Source: Planctomycetota bacterium (lineage in GTDB: Bacteria; Planctomycetota; Uabimicrobiia; Uabimicrobiales; Uabimicrobiaceae). From it: DNA of 48,811 bases. Positions 8,611 through 16,694 of the stretch are shown here, in pieces. Location: assembly GCA_029260735.1 (NCBI GenBank), contig JAJDCR010000086.1, positions 1 to 48,811 on the forward strand, given 5' to 3'. How positions within the stretch are numbered: position 1 is the stretch's first letter; each line of letters opens with the position of its first letter. The position numbers and the translations under genes were made by a program. Under the pieces are notes generated by a model that saw only the letters and a list, made by a program, of their open reading frames with translations, was not told the origin of the DNA and searched no databases.

Positions 8611-8624
8611 TAATGAAATATTTA

Positions 8625-10310
8625 CTATTTGTTTTCTACGGTAACAGTGCCATCTGGTTTTGTTGTCGTGATAGTGCCTTCTCTACTATTCTCTATGATA
8701 ACAGTACCATCTAGTTCTTTTGTAGTCTCAGTGCCATCTATCTTATCGAATATGAAAACAGTACCATCTGGTCTTCTTATAGTCTCCTTTGGGCCATCTA
8801 TTTCTTTAATAGTTCCGTCTGCGTCTATTATACTGAGTTTTCCGGATTCACGTATGAGAACAGTGCCATCATCTCTTATATTTACTAGATTATCACCAAA
8901 TTTTTGCTCTAGAGCTTCTACTATTTTATCTCTTCTTTTGTCACCCGCTTTCAATTCACCAAGAACTTTTGCCAACCCTTTTAATCCTTCTCGTTTTACT
9001 TCCTGGCGGGCATCTCCAATATTCCTGCTCGATAAGAGAATCGCTGCTTCGAGGAAAGGATTATCTGTCTCATTTTCTGCGGCAACAATGCCATCTGGTT
9101 TTATTATAGTGATAATTCCGGAACTATCTTCTCTAATAACAGTGCCATTTGGCTTTTTTGTAGTGGTAGAATTATCTTTCTGATTCTCTATGATAGTAGT
9201 GCCATCGGGTGTTTTTGTAGTGATAGTGCCTTCTCTCTCTATAATAACAGTGCCATCTGGTTCTTTTGTAGTCTCAGTGCCATCTCTCTTATCGAATATG
9301 AAAACAGTACCATCTGGTCTTCTTATAGTCTCCTTTGGGCCATCTATTTCTCTAATAGTTCCGTCTGGGTCTATTATACTGAGTTTTCCGGATTCACGTA
9401 TGAGAACAGTGCCATCATCTCTTATATTTACTAGATTATCACCAAATTGTTGCTCTAGAGCTTCTACTATTTCATCTCTTCTTTTATCACCTGCTTTTAA
9501 CTCACCAAGAATTTTTGCCAACCCTTTTAATCCTTCTCGTTTTACTTCCTCGCGGGCATCCCCAATATTCCTGATCGATAAGCGAATAGCTATTTCGAGG
9601 AAAGGATTCCCTGTTGCTTGAGGGGTTTGCTCGATCACATTTCCAAATAAATTAGTGCCTGTATCAAAGAGTCGATTCTGCTCAGTGGAAGATGTGAAAT
9701 CATCAGCCTCAGGGGTCTCGATAGAGTCAAAAGCTTCCTCCAGATTAGGCACAAAAGGATCATCCCTTTGACCGACAAAAAACTCTGGGTTTTCTATTTC
9801 TTCACCGCCATCATTTTCTGCACCAGTAATATTTGTAAGATCCGGTAAGTTCTCTTTAGGCTCAGAACCGAAAAAAAACTCGCTAAGTTTATCATCATCA
9901 TCACCAAAAAAATCTGTTCCTCCCGGTAAAAAACTGGAGCCTAAGACATCAAAATCATCGTTGATGTCATCACCGACATCAATATCAATATTACCACCAC
10001 CATTGTTATTGGGATCAAAGACATCAGTTAGAAAGCTGCCATCATTAAGAGCCACTGTTCGGCTAAGTTTCTTTACTCCGTTATCAAGAAACTCAAAAAA
10101 ATCAATTTTTTTGATATCCGCTTGAGGAACATTTATTCCTTGAGCTGTTAAAGGATCAAGCTTAAAAAGATCATTTCCAGGAACTAGATCATTGCAGTTT
10201 GCAGTAAACTGTCCATTTATATCGAAAACTTTACAATCTGGATGTTGAGTAAATGCTAAAGGAACAAATAGAAATACTATAATAATAGTAGTCATTACTC
10301 GATTATTCAT
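8625..10310 (-). CDS. secreted PDGT-repeat protein with duplicated module
   Basis: A 561-residue exported protein of no family I can name with certainty. Residues 1-21 are a Sec signal peptide. Residues 90-215 are acidic, Gly/Asn/Asp-rich and probably disordered. Two near-identical modules follow, at about 235-375 and 417-561. Each has a helical part (about 238-290, EVKREGLKGLAK) and then a run of short beta units with PDGT or DGT turns (for example RPDGTVFIFD and EPDGTVIIE). The DGT units recall the G-box repeats of the TCP10/CPAP C-terminal domain, a possible single-layer beta-sheet; this is by eye. It sits 13 nt after the TPR-barrel gene, with an AAAGAGG ribosome binding site. A surface or export substrate of that barrel is plausible but unproven. 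Confidence 0.75.
   Translation of the reverse strand: MNNRVMTTIIIVFLFVPLAFTQHPDCKVFDINGQFTANCNDLVPGNDLFKLDPLTAQGINVPQADIKKIDFFEFLDNGVKKLSRTVALNDGSFLTDVFDPNNNGGGNIDIDVGDDINDDFDVLGSSFLPGGTDFFGDDDDKLSEFFFGSEPKENLPDLTNITGAENDGGEEIENPEFFVGQRDDPFVPNLEEAFDSIETPEADDFTSSTEQNRLFDTGTNLFGNVIEQTPQATGNPFLEIAIRLSIRNIGDAREEVKREGLKGLAKILGELKAGDKRRDEIVEALEQQFGDNLVNIRDDGTVLIRESGKLSIIDPDGTIREIDGPKETIRRPDGTVFIFDKRDGTETTKEPDGTVIIEREGTITTKTPDGTTIIENQKDNSTTTKKPNGTVIREDSSGIITIIKPDGIVAAENETDNPFLEAAILLSSRNIGDARQEVKREGLKGLAKVLGELKAGDKRRDKIVEALEQKFGDNLVNIRDDGTVLIRESGKLSIIDADGTIKEIDGPKETIRRPDGTVFIFDKIDGTETTKELDGTVIIENSREGTITTTKPDGTVTVENK
8628..9608 (-). repeat. intragenic tandem duplication (546-bp period)
   Basis: DNA at 9186-9608 and 8628-9062 encodes the same helical-plus-PDGT module twice (period 182 codons). 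The DNA copies are so alike that the duplication looks recent or is kept homogeneous by recombination. Differences include codons changing PDGT to LDGT and a few residues in the helical part. Confidence 0.85.
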
Positions 10311-10323
10311 AATAAACCTCTTT

Positions 10324-12405
10324 TTAATAACTTACTGTAAAACCAAAGAGAATGTGATGGCGATCAAACTCAAAAATATTTAGGTTAGATCGATTATCGG
10401 TATAGCTATAGTTGACAAATGCGCTAAGGTTATAATTAATTTTTTTATTGATCGCAACGGAGTAAATCATTTTGTTGTCTTCGCGCTTTTGGTTCAATCC
10501 AGCGCGAAAATTTTCTTCTTGGTAGCCAGCAACGATATACTCAATGCTTCCTATGAGAAGAATATCGTAGGGCAAACGATAGTACGCATCAAGCAGAATG
10601 TCGTGTTCTTGAAAGTCAAAGTCACTACCACTAGCATGATTTTCACTGTACTTATAAGTTAAGTTAAAAGACAAATTTAGTTGGGGAATTTCAATCAGTT
10701 GAGATATTCTTACTTCGTGGTTATTCCCACCGCGCTCTAATTGTCGAAAATCTTGTTCTAAAAAATCATTCAGATAGCGATATCTGTAGCTAATGGTACT
10801 GCTGGTCCATGGATTCCATTCATATTTTAAATAGGGAGACACTGAAAAAATACTTTGGAACGGATCTGCTCCTAAAAATATGTAATCAAAACGAGCCTCT
10901 ACTCCAACTAAGAAATCGTCACTAAGAAGGTAGTCTCCCTTCAAAGCAGGTAAGAGACGCTGGATGTTAAATTCCTCTAGCTCTCTGTGGTAGTTAGAAG
11001 AGTAGTTGAAGCTCAAACGCAAAGATTTTTTCTCATCGCGAAGAAGAAAATACTCTCCATAAAGACTTAAAAAGACACCTCTATCTTCTTCATTACTAAT
11101 GTCTTCTGGTAACAGAACATCATCACCCACACTCAAAACATTGCCATCATAAAATCCTGCCAAGGTTAAAGATACCCGCCACGGTTTTTCCTTAGCTTTC
11201 TTTCTCTCGGTATACAAGCCAATTTTTTCGCTATATTCCTCTGCCAAGACCACTTGCTCAGGATTATTCCCAGTTTCAATATAAGTAGAGAAATGCTGCT
11301 CAGCTTCCTCCCAAGAACGCTTTTGGACGGCAACAATCCCTAGCTCAAAATGGACATCGTCTTCCATGCCTCCCAACTGAAGGGCCTTTTCTAAATGTAC
11401 CTGAGCTTTATCATAGTTTTCCAGTAAGCGAAAAATTCTTCCTATCATGTATTGAATTTTAGTGTTGTTAGGAATTAGTTTTTCGACTTCTTGAAATTTG
11501 GCCAAAGCCTCCTCGTAATTTTTATTTTCTGCTAAGAGCAGTCCTTCTTTGAGGAGAAGTTTGATTTTTTCTTGGGCCAAACGTTGGCTGATCTTCTGGC
11601 TAAAGTTTTGAGCAAGCTTGCTTTGTTCAGAGCTCTTTGCCATTTGTACATATTTGTCAAAATAATTGCGGCTTTCGAGAAGAGACTCTTTTTTCAAGAG
11701 AACAATCCCTAGTTCAAAGAATAGGTCATCCGGTGCACCTCCCAGCTCCTCAGATTTTCTAAGATGTTCTAGAGCAAGTTCATAATTATTTGTTAGGCGC
11801 AAAGTTTTCCCTATCAAATAATGAATTTCGGTGTTGTTCTCCGTCTGCTTTTCTGCTTCTTTAAATATACTAAGTGCGGCCTCGTAGTCTTTTGCCTGGG
11901 CTAGACTAACCCCTTCTTCGATTAATTCTTTTGTTGTTGTTTTTTTTTGCCCTGAAATCTCTTGCAAAAATTGTTTTATTTGCGCCTGTCTTTCAGGGGC
12001 TTGGACTAAGTTATCATATTCTAGAGCATATTTCTGAGCCTCTTGTAGCGAACCCGTATTTTTAAGGGCAATAGCCATCTGCCAATAAAAATCATCGGGA
12101 AGTTTTTCGCCATTTTGTTGGCCTAACTCTTCAGTTCTTTGTAAGTACTTTTGTGATTCTTGGTAGCGCTTTAGGTTATTAAGAATATTTCCGATAAAGT
12201 ACGTTACCTTAAAGTCATCAGGTTGCAATTCATCCACTCGTTCAAAAACAGCTAGCGCCTTTTCGTTTTCCTTAATATAAACTAAAAATAACCCTTCTTG
12301 GATCAAATCATCTACATTTTCCTGAGCCCAAGAGTGACATGAAAAAAACAACAAGAAACCAGACAGAACATACAAAAACAAAAGATTGAATGGTAACAAC
12401 TTCAT
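10324..12405 (-). CDS. TPR protein with C-terminal outer-membrane beta-barrel
   Basis: A 693-residue protein starting at the ATG at 12405, preceded by AGGGA; a TTG 18 nt upstream is less likely. Residues 1-27 are a signal peptide. Residues 30-400 are TPR repeats in three related blocks of about 130 residues, each with EEAL..F..VEKL, a LGG/DD segment and an FELGIV segment. From about 405 to the end the sequence alternates polar and hydrophobic residues in beta-barrel style (SLRLSFNYSSNYHRE, SSTISYRYRYL) and ends in Tyr, typical of outer-membrane proteins. The layout resembles Slam (DUF560) and exopolysaccharide porins such as PgaA or BcsC. It is first in a two-gene operon with the PDGT-repeat protein. 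Function inferred as envelope export or assembly. Confidence 0.82.
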   Translation of the reverse strand: MKLLPFNLLFLYVLSGFLLFFSCHSWAQENVDDLIQEGLFLVYIKENEKALAVFERVDELQPDDFKVTYFIGNILNNLKRYQESQKYLQRTEELGQQNGEKLPDDFYWQMAIALKNTGSLQEAQKYALEYDNLVQAPERQAQIKQFLQEISGQKKTTTKELIEEGVSLAQAKDYEAALSIFKEAEKQTENNTEIHYLIGKTLRLTNNYELALEHLRKSEELGGAPDDLFFELGIVLLKKESLLESRNYFDKYVQMAKSSEQSKLAQNFSQKISQRLAQEKIKLLLKEGLLLAENKNYEEALAKFQEVEKLIPNNTKIQYMIGRIFRLLENYDKAQVHLEKALQLGGMEDDVHFELGIVAVQKRSWEEAEQHFSTYIETGNNPEQVVLAEEYSEKIGLYTERKKAKEKPWRVSLTLAGFYDGNVLSVGDDVLLPEDISNEEDRGVFLSLYGEYFLLRDEKKSLRLSFNYSSNYHRELEEFNIQRLLPALKGDYLLSDDFLVGVEARFDYIFLGADPFQSIFSVSPYLKYEWNPWTSSTISYRYRYLNDFLEQDFRQLERGGNNHEVRISQLIEIPQLNLSFNLTYKYSENHASGSDFDFQEHDILLDAYYRLPYDILLIGSIEYIVAGYQEENFRAGLNQKREDNKMIYSVAINKKINYNLSAFVNYSYTDNRSNLNIFEFDRHHILFGFTVSY

Positions 12406-12665
12406 AAATATCCCTAATTTCAAGTAGGCCGAAGAAGCTTAGAAATTCTCTACAATTTTTCTAGTGAATATTAATTTAATACTGTTTATATTAATATCTA
12501 AATCGAGAATTTTCAAGAAAATTTACTCGTAAGACAAAACAGCGTGAGGATTATTTTAGATTTTTTTTTCCATACTCTAAAGTTTTCCTGTTCTTAAAAT
12601 ATTTTTCTATAGTAAAATCTATCTGAAATGATACATTTTAACATTGGCACAAAAGAATAAAAGAA

Positions 12666-13469
12666 ATGATCTTTTGCTATAGAATAGAGACAGTAATGAG
12701 TAATGACATCATCGTTTTTACACTGCATAAATCCGCATCTATATTCCTCAACAATCAATGTCAAGTTTTGTCTAAACTAAGCAATATTAATTACTATACT
12801 CCTAGTCGTACAAATACAGAATGGAACGCTAGAAGCGTTTTAGTCGATAAAGATCTCTGGCTAAATAATCATGGTTGTTTTGCTCCTATACGATTTTTTG
12901 TCGAAGTCCCTCAACTCGAAGATTACGAAATAATTCTGCATTTGAGAGATCCTAGAGATGCTCTTGTTTCCATGTTTTACTCGTATTGTTACATTCATAG
13001 AGGTGAATTAGAAAAAGGAACTGGTTATCGGAGAGAGGTCGCCGAGGAAGGTATTGACGCATTTGTTTTAGGAATGTGCTCAGATAAAAGCTTAAAATAT
13101 AAAGGGGACTATGGAACAGGCGGGCATCTACTCGATTTGATAGGAAATTTTCCGAAGAGATACCAAGACTATATAGATAACTTGATTGGAAAACCTAACG
13201 TAGTTCTTCTAAAGTATGAAGAAATGGTGAGCGATTACCCCAGTTGGTTAGAGAAATTTATAAAACCTTTCCCTATTGAAAACAAAGAACGCGTAAGGCA
13301 AGAACTCGTAGCATTATCGCCAACATTTTTTCCTGAACGCTCGAAAGACGTTATGACTCATAGGAGACATATTACTCCAGGAGACCATAAAGATAAACTG
13401 AAGCAAGAAACCATTGAGCAGCTTAATGAAATCTTTGTAAGTACTTTGGATGTATTAGACTATCAGTAA
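12666..13469 (+). CDS. sulfotransferase-family protein
   Basis: A 267-residue protein with PAPS-sulfotransferase signatures. HKSASIFLNN at residues 21-30 matches the 5'-phosphosulfate-binding loop, and LRDPRDALVSMF at about 93-104 matches the 3'-phosphate-binding motif with the key Arg and Ser. RRHITPGDHKDKL near the C-terminus resembles the family's terminal GDHK loop. It would transfer sulfate from PAPS to a glycan, lipid or small molecule. An internal ATG at 12696 lies closer to the first conserved strand and may be the true start; neither site has a strong ribosome binding site. The 242-bp gap upstream is very AT-rich with no clear gene. The 3' end overlaps the convergent gene by 7 nt. 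Confidence 0.72.
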   Translation: MIFCYRIETVMSNDIIVFTLHKSASIFLNNQCQVLSKLSNINYYTPSRTNTEWNARSVLVDKDLWLNNHGCFAPIRFFVEVPQLEDYEIILHLRDPRDALVSMFYSYCYIHRGELEKGTGYRREVAEEGIDAFVLGMCSDKSLKYKGDYGTGGHLLDLIGNFPKRYQDYIDNLIGKPNVVLLKYEEMVSDYPSWLEKFIKPFPIENKERVRQELVALSPTFFPERSKDVMTHRRHITPGDHKDKLKQETIEQLNEIFVSTLDVLDYQ

Positions 13470-13921
13470 TTCAGATTAGCAAACATTTCCTCCATTCCTT
13501 CTTGTAATCGACTAACTATTCTTATCCAAAAACCTGTATAGCTAGCATTACCGACATAGAAAGAACAGCGAAATGTTTTTTCTTTATACAAAAAAGAACG
13601 CATCGCAAAACCATGATAAAGATCATCTTTTAAGTAATGAAAGTTAAATCTCGACATTATGCTACGAAAGATACGAGCAGAACAAGTGGTGAGGATTTTT
13701 TCTTCATTGGTTCTATCGTCTCTTAGAAACCATTTGATTTCATCTTCATGAGAAGAGTGGTAGATTTTTTTCTCAGCCATAATTGTACAGGGAGCGTGTA
13801 GGAGAGACTGGAGTGTGATATAGTCGGTAAACTCTACAATATCTATGCGCTCGTTTGATTGAGAAGGAAAACCTTTCTCTAGGTGCTCTAAATCTAATCT
13901 TATCGGATCTAGATTCGTCAT
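13463..13921 (-). CDS. hypothetical protein
   Basis: A 152-residue soluble protein with no signal peptide or membrane segment. I recognise no family. It has a mixed alpha/beta composition with many aromatic residues. The ATG at 13921 is used here; a TTG just before it is an alternative. Convergent with the sulfotransferase-like gene, overlapping its last 7 nt. The neighbouring minus-strand genes are PEP-CTERM proteins about 60 bp further along, so it could share their transcript or be separate. Confidence 0.6.
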   Translation of the reverse strand: MTNLDPIRLDLEHLEKGFPSQSNERIDIVEFTDYITLQSLLHAPCTIMAEKKIYHSSHEDEIKWFLRDDRTNEEKILTTCSARIFRSIMSRFNFHYLKDDLYHGFAMRSFLYKEKTFRCSFYVGNASYTGFWIRIVSRLQEGMEEMFANLNY

Positions 13922-14001
13922 CAAAACATCTTTCTTATGAGTTCATACACTAAAAGTATTCTGGGGCACCGATTGGCCCAAAAATAATATTTGTCCTTAA
14001 A

Positions 14002-14727
14002 TCACTTGCGAATATACAAGCAAGTCAAAAAAGCGGCCAGTGAAAGCAATAGAAAGCTGGGCTCAGGAACGGAAGCTTCATTAAACTGTACGGCAAAATG
14101 GTCTAGGGCGTAGCCATCGTTAGTGCCAATATTATCGATGGTAAAAGAGAAAATAGTTTCTGATTCATTGTCTGCATCAATGCGAAAGTATCCGTTTCTC
14201 CCTCCCCCATTTGTTAATGCCGGGGTCAAAGTATGGATACCACCTAGAGCTTGTCCATTTACACTAATAACATTATCAATACTCATCTGTTGAATACTAA
14301 ATCCAATAGAGTCGGCTCCTCCTTCAAAGAAAAACGTTACTTGGTGGAAATTACATCCAAAGGTTGGGTTATTACAACCGTAGTCTGTGTATGTTTGGTT
14401 AACACTATTCGCAAAAACATTACCGCCATCCCAGTTTCCACTGATAAAAGCCCCTCCGTTAATAGGGTCATTGGAAGGATTTATGGTTGCCGGAAGAGAG
14501 GTTTGCAAAGGAGAAAGTTGAGGGTTTTGGGTCGGTTCAACTTGGTAGGTTAAACCAGAAATCAAAGTAGTGTCTTCAAAATTTTCAATGCTATAGCCAA
14601 CCACGCCAATAGTGGCATCACTCGCTTGCCAATTACTGGCGCTAAATCCATTAATAGTATATGCTTGAGTAGAAGTGGTAAAACATAGTAAAGTCAAAAC
14701 GATGCTTAGAAAATAATTTTTTTTCAT
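14002..14727 (-). CDS. PEP-CTERM sorting domain protein
   Basis: A 241-residue exported protein. It has an N-terminal signal peptide (residues 1-22, ending TQA) and a C-terminal PEP-CTERM tripartite signal: VPEP at 220-223, a hydrophobic helix and a short basic end (IRK). The signal is recognised by an exosortase that removes it and hands the protein to the cell surface. The middle is beta-rich, with GADSIGFSIQQ and IDNIGTNDGYALDHFAVQF, like other PEP-CTERM adhesin-type domains. It follows a second PEP-CTERM gene after 36 nt, likely one transcript. No exosortase gene is in the window. Confidence 0.85.
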   Translation of the reverse strand: MKKNYFLSIVLTLLCFTTSTQAYTINGFSASNWQASDATIGVVGYSIENFEDTTLISGLTYQVEPTQNPQLSPLQTSLPATINPSNDPINGGAFISGNWDGGNVFANSVNQTYTDYGCNNPTFGCNFHQVTFFFEGGADSIGFSIQQMSIDNVISVNGQALGGIHTLTPALTNGGGRNGYFRIDADNESETIFSFTIDNIGTNDGYALDHFAVQFNEASVPEPSFLLLSLAAFLTCLYIRK

Positions 14728-14763
14728 GATAGACTTTCTCTATTAATAAAGATAAATAGGAGA

Positions 14764-15279
14764 CTACTTTAGATAAAAGCGCCCAGCAGTCAGTGCCATA
14801 GTTAGGGCAAATAAAATACATGTATTTGGCTCAGGGACAGCGTTAGCAGATGGAGTTAAGTTTTGCAAAGCTTCTAAATTCAGCAAGCCCTGGTTGGGGC
14901 CAGAGTCTACTATTTGAGTGAAACCATTAAAGGCCATCACGTTTGTACCACTACCATCTAAGTCTTTAAAGTTCAACCCAACGGAGGTAATTTTTCCTTG
15001 GTTGTCTAAGGTAATAGTTCTATTGGAAGTTGCTGTATCACTATTATCTCCGTAAGTGACACCTAAAACCGTAACTGTAAATTGACCTAAGCTCAGTGTT
15101 TGGCCTAAAGCATTGTTTAGAGTGTCAATAGTCAGAAGAACATTGTCTCCGTTGTTCACTCCCGAATATGCTCCTAAACCATTACTGGTAGCAAGAATAT
15201 TGTAGTTTAAAACCGTTCCCATGGCAGGAATAGGTGCTAAGACCAAGAGGATTGTTAATAAAGGAAGTAAGTTTTTCAT
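14764..15279 (-). CDS. PEP-CTERM sorting domain protein (short)
   Basis: A 171-residue exported protein with a signal peptide (cleavage near residues 20-21) and the C-terminal sorting signal VPEPN at 148-152 followed by a hydrophobic segment and terminal Lys. The 125-residue mature part is beta-rich, Asn/Gly/Thr-rich and lacks cysteines until the sorting helix. A GAGG ribosome binding site precedes the ATG. First gene of the apparent PEP-CTERM pair. Function of the mature domain unknown; surface or matrix location is inferred from the signal. Confidence 0.83.
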   Translation of the reverse strand: MKNLLPLLTILLVLAPIPAMGTVLNYNILATSNGLGAYSGVNNGDNVLLTIDTLNNALGQTLSLGQFTVTVLGVTYGDNSDTATSNRTITLDNQGKITSVGLNFKDLDGSGTNVMAFNGFTQIVDSGPNQGLLNLEALQNLTPSANAVPEPNTCILFALTMALTAGRFYLK

Positions 15280-15404
15280 CGTCCCGTCCTCACATAGATT
15301 TTTTTTGATTACTAAAGTTAGTGAACTTAGCTATGTAAATTATACCGGTATTGGACGACAGTGCAAATGTTTTTGTCTTTTTGGTGTTTTTAATTTGGGC
15401 AGGG

Positions 15405-15440
15405 TTGGTGGACTGGAGGACAAGTTCGCCCTCCAGCCAA
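15405..15440. repeat. CTGGAGG hairpin
   Basis: TTGGTGGACTGGAGG and CCCTCCAGCCAA pair around a short loop, in the 181-bp gap between the PEP-CTERM gene and the small Cys-rich gene. There is no T-run on either strand. It is more likely a dispersed repeat than a terminator, though it may end the pao operon transcript. Confidence 0.4.
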
Positions 15441-15460
15441 AATAGGAGTATCCCTATTTG

Positions 15461-15679
15461 CTAAACTAAATCAATCTCTTTGTAACAGCTACGACTCGCT
15501 TGGCATCTTTCTGGCACAACTAAATTATCATCAGGGCCAGCAGCTCCCATTGTGCATAAGCACCAATAGTTTGCTGTACTTGATTTATTCGTGCGCCACA
15601 TGTGACTATCTTCTTCATCAGCAAGATAAGCCATCTTGGTACGCAGGTAGCGGCAATGTGAAATAACAGTCTTTTCCAT
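15461..15679 (-). CDS. small Cys-rich protein in the pao operon
   Basis: A 72-residue protein that I cannot assign. It has His8 and five cysteines (Cys9, Cys40, Cys42, Cys59, Cys65), with a CLC pair in YWCLCTMGAAGPDD, which suggests metal or cluster binding or disulfides. There is no signal peptide. It starts 3 nt after the stop of the FAD/4Fe-4S subunit and has a strong AGGAAGGG ribosome binding site, so it is very likely translated as the last gene of the aldehyde oxidoreductase operon. It holds the place where E. coli has the chaperone PaoD, but it is far too short to be one. Role possibly in assembly or electron transfer; inference only. Confidence 0.65.
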   Translation of the reverse strand: MEKTVISHCRYLRTKMAYLADEEDSHMWRTNKSSTANYWCLCTMGAAGPDDNLVVPERCQASRSCYKEIDLV

Positions 15680-15682
15680 GGA

Positions 15683-16684
15683 TTATTTCCCTTCCTGTAG
15701 AGGGTCGACTCCGCCGGCCCAAGATATAACTCTAGCAATAACCGCTTCAAATACTTTCGCTCGGTTAGCGTTTTGCGAAAGTGGAGTAGCTTCGCTCATT
15801 GCTGCTTGCGCTGCTTTCTCTGCCAGTTTCTTCGTAATTTTTTGGCCTGCGAGAACAGCTTCGGCCTTTTTTGAGCGCCAAGGAGTAGGAGCAGCCGCTC
15901 CCAAAATAACGGTTGGATTTTCGCAAACACCTCCTTTTTGCACCCAAGAAACGGCAACTTCAGCAACGGGCCAATCAAAGCTTTGCTTTTCTTTTTGCTT
16001 GTAGTAAAAACTTCTCTGATGAGGTTTAGAAGCAGGTAAAATAATCGCTTCGATTATTTCTCCTCTTTCTAGAATATGAGTTTTTTCGATATCTTGAGAA
16101 GGGGCTACTAAGAACTCTGCCACCGAAACATCTCGAGAACTTTCAGCAGAAGTAATTCGTAATTTAGCACCTAGAGCAACTAAAGCAATTGATATTGAGG
16201 AAGCATTCACCCGAACACAACCACTTTTGTTATCAAAAAGAGCATGGTAGTAGTTTTCACCCTGTAGGGCAAAGCATTGGCTTCCTCCCTTATGACTGCA
16301 AGAGAAATTTTGGTCGCGAAAATACCAGCAGCGGGTTTCTTGGCAAAGATTCCCTCCCAGAGTCGCAAGATTACGAATCTGAGGAGTAGCGGTAGAACCT
16401 GCCGCTTGAGGCAAGGCTTGGTGAGCTCCGCTCAGCTCTCGCAACTCCGCAATTTCGGCAATAGTTAGATTCGCACCTAAAGCTAATCCTCCATCTTTGG
16501 TGCGACTGATGACCTTTAAGGCCTCTATATTGTTGATGTGAACCAATCGAGAGGGAGCAATAATACCTTCCTTCATCAGATCTAGAAGATCCACTCCTCC
16601 CGCTTTGAAGACAGCCCCCGAATGCTGTACACTGCTAAGAGCTTGGGGGATATCTTGGGGCATAGCATATTCAAATTTATTCAT
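15683..16684 (-). CDS. paoB: PaoB/YagS-like FAD and 4Fe-4S subunit of periplasmic aldehyde oxidoreductase
   Basis: A 333-residue FAD-binding subunit. Unlike the homologue at 2747 it carries the extra insertion that binds a [4Fe-4S] cluster in E. coli PaoB and in 4-hydroxybenzoyl-CoA reductase: Cys114, Cys119, Cys129 and Cys137 in the segment GGNLCQETRCWYFRDQNFSC and onward. The FAD motif is FKAGGVDLLDLMK near 26-38 and TLGGNL near 108. It would relay electrons between FeS clusters and FAD. An AAGGAG ribosome binding site precedes the ATG, 10 nt after the large-subunit stop. The symbol is by similarity in motifs; substrate range unknown. Confidence 0.88.
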   Translation of the reverse strand: MNKFEYAMPQDIPQALSSVQHSGAVFKAGGVDLLDLMKEGIIAPSRLVHINNIEALKVISRTKDGGLALGANLTIAEIAELRELSGAHQALPQAAGSTATPQIRNLATLGGNLCQETRCWYFRDQNFSCSHKGGSQCFALQGENYYHALFDNKSGCVRVNASSISIALVALGAKLRITSAESSRDVSVAEFLVAPSQDIEKTHILERGEIIEAIILPASKPHQRSFYYKQKEKQSFDWPVAEVAVSWVQKGGVCENPTVILGAAAPTPWRSKKAEAVLAGQKITKKLAEKAAQAAMSEATPLSQNANRAKVFEAVIARVISWAGGVDPLQEGK

Positions 16685-16694
16685 TAAAAACTCC

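Noticed and set aside
9186..9608. CRISPR or tandem-repeat array
   Set aside because: The repeats are coding, long and without spacers. No CRISPR-like array of short regular repeats is present in the window.
8629..9621. Long plus-strand reading frames (184 and 143 codons)
   Set aside because: They are antisense to the PDGT-repeat gene, are repetitive because that gene is, and lack ribosome binding sites.
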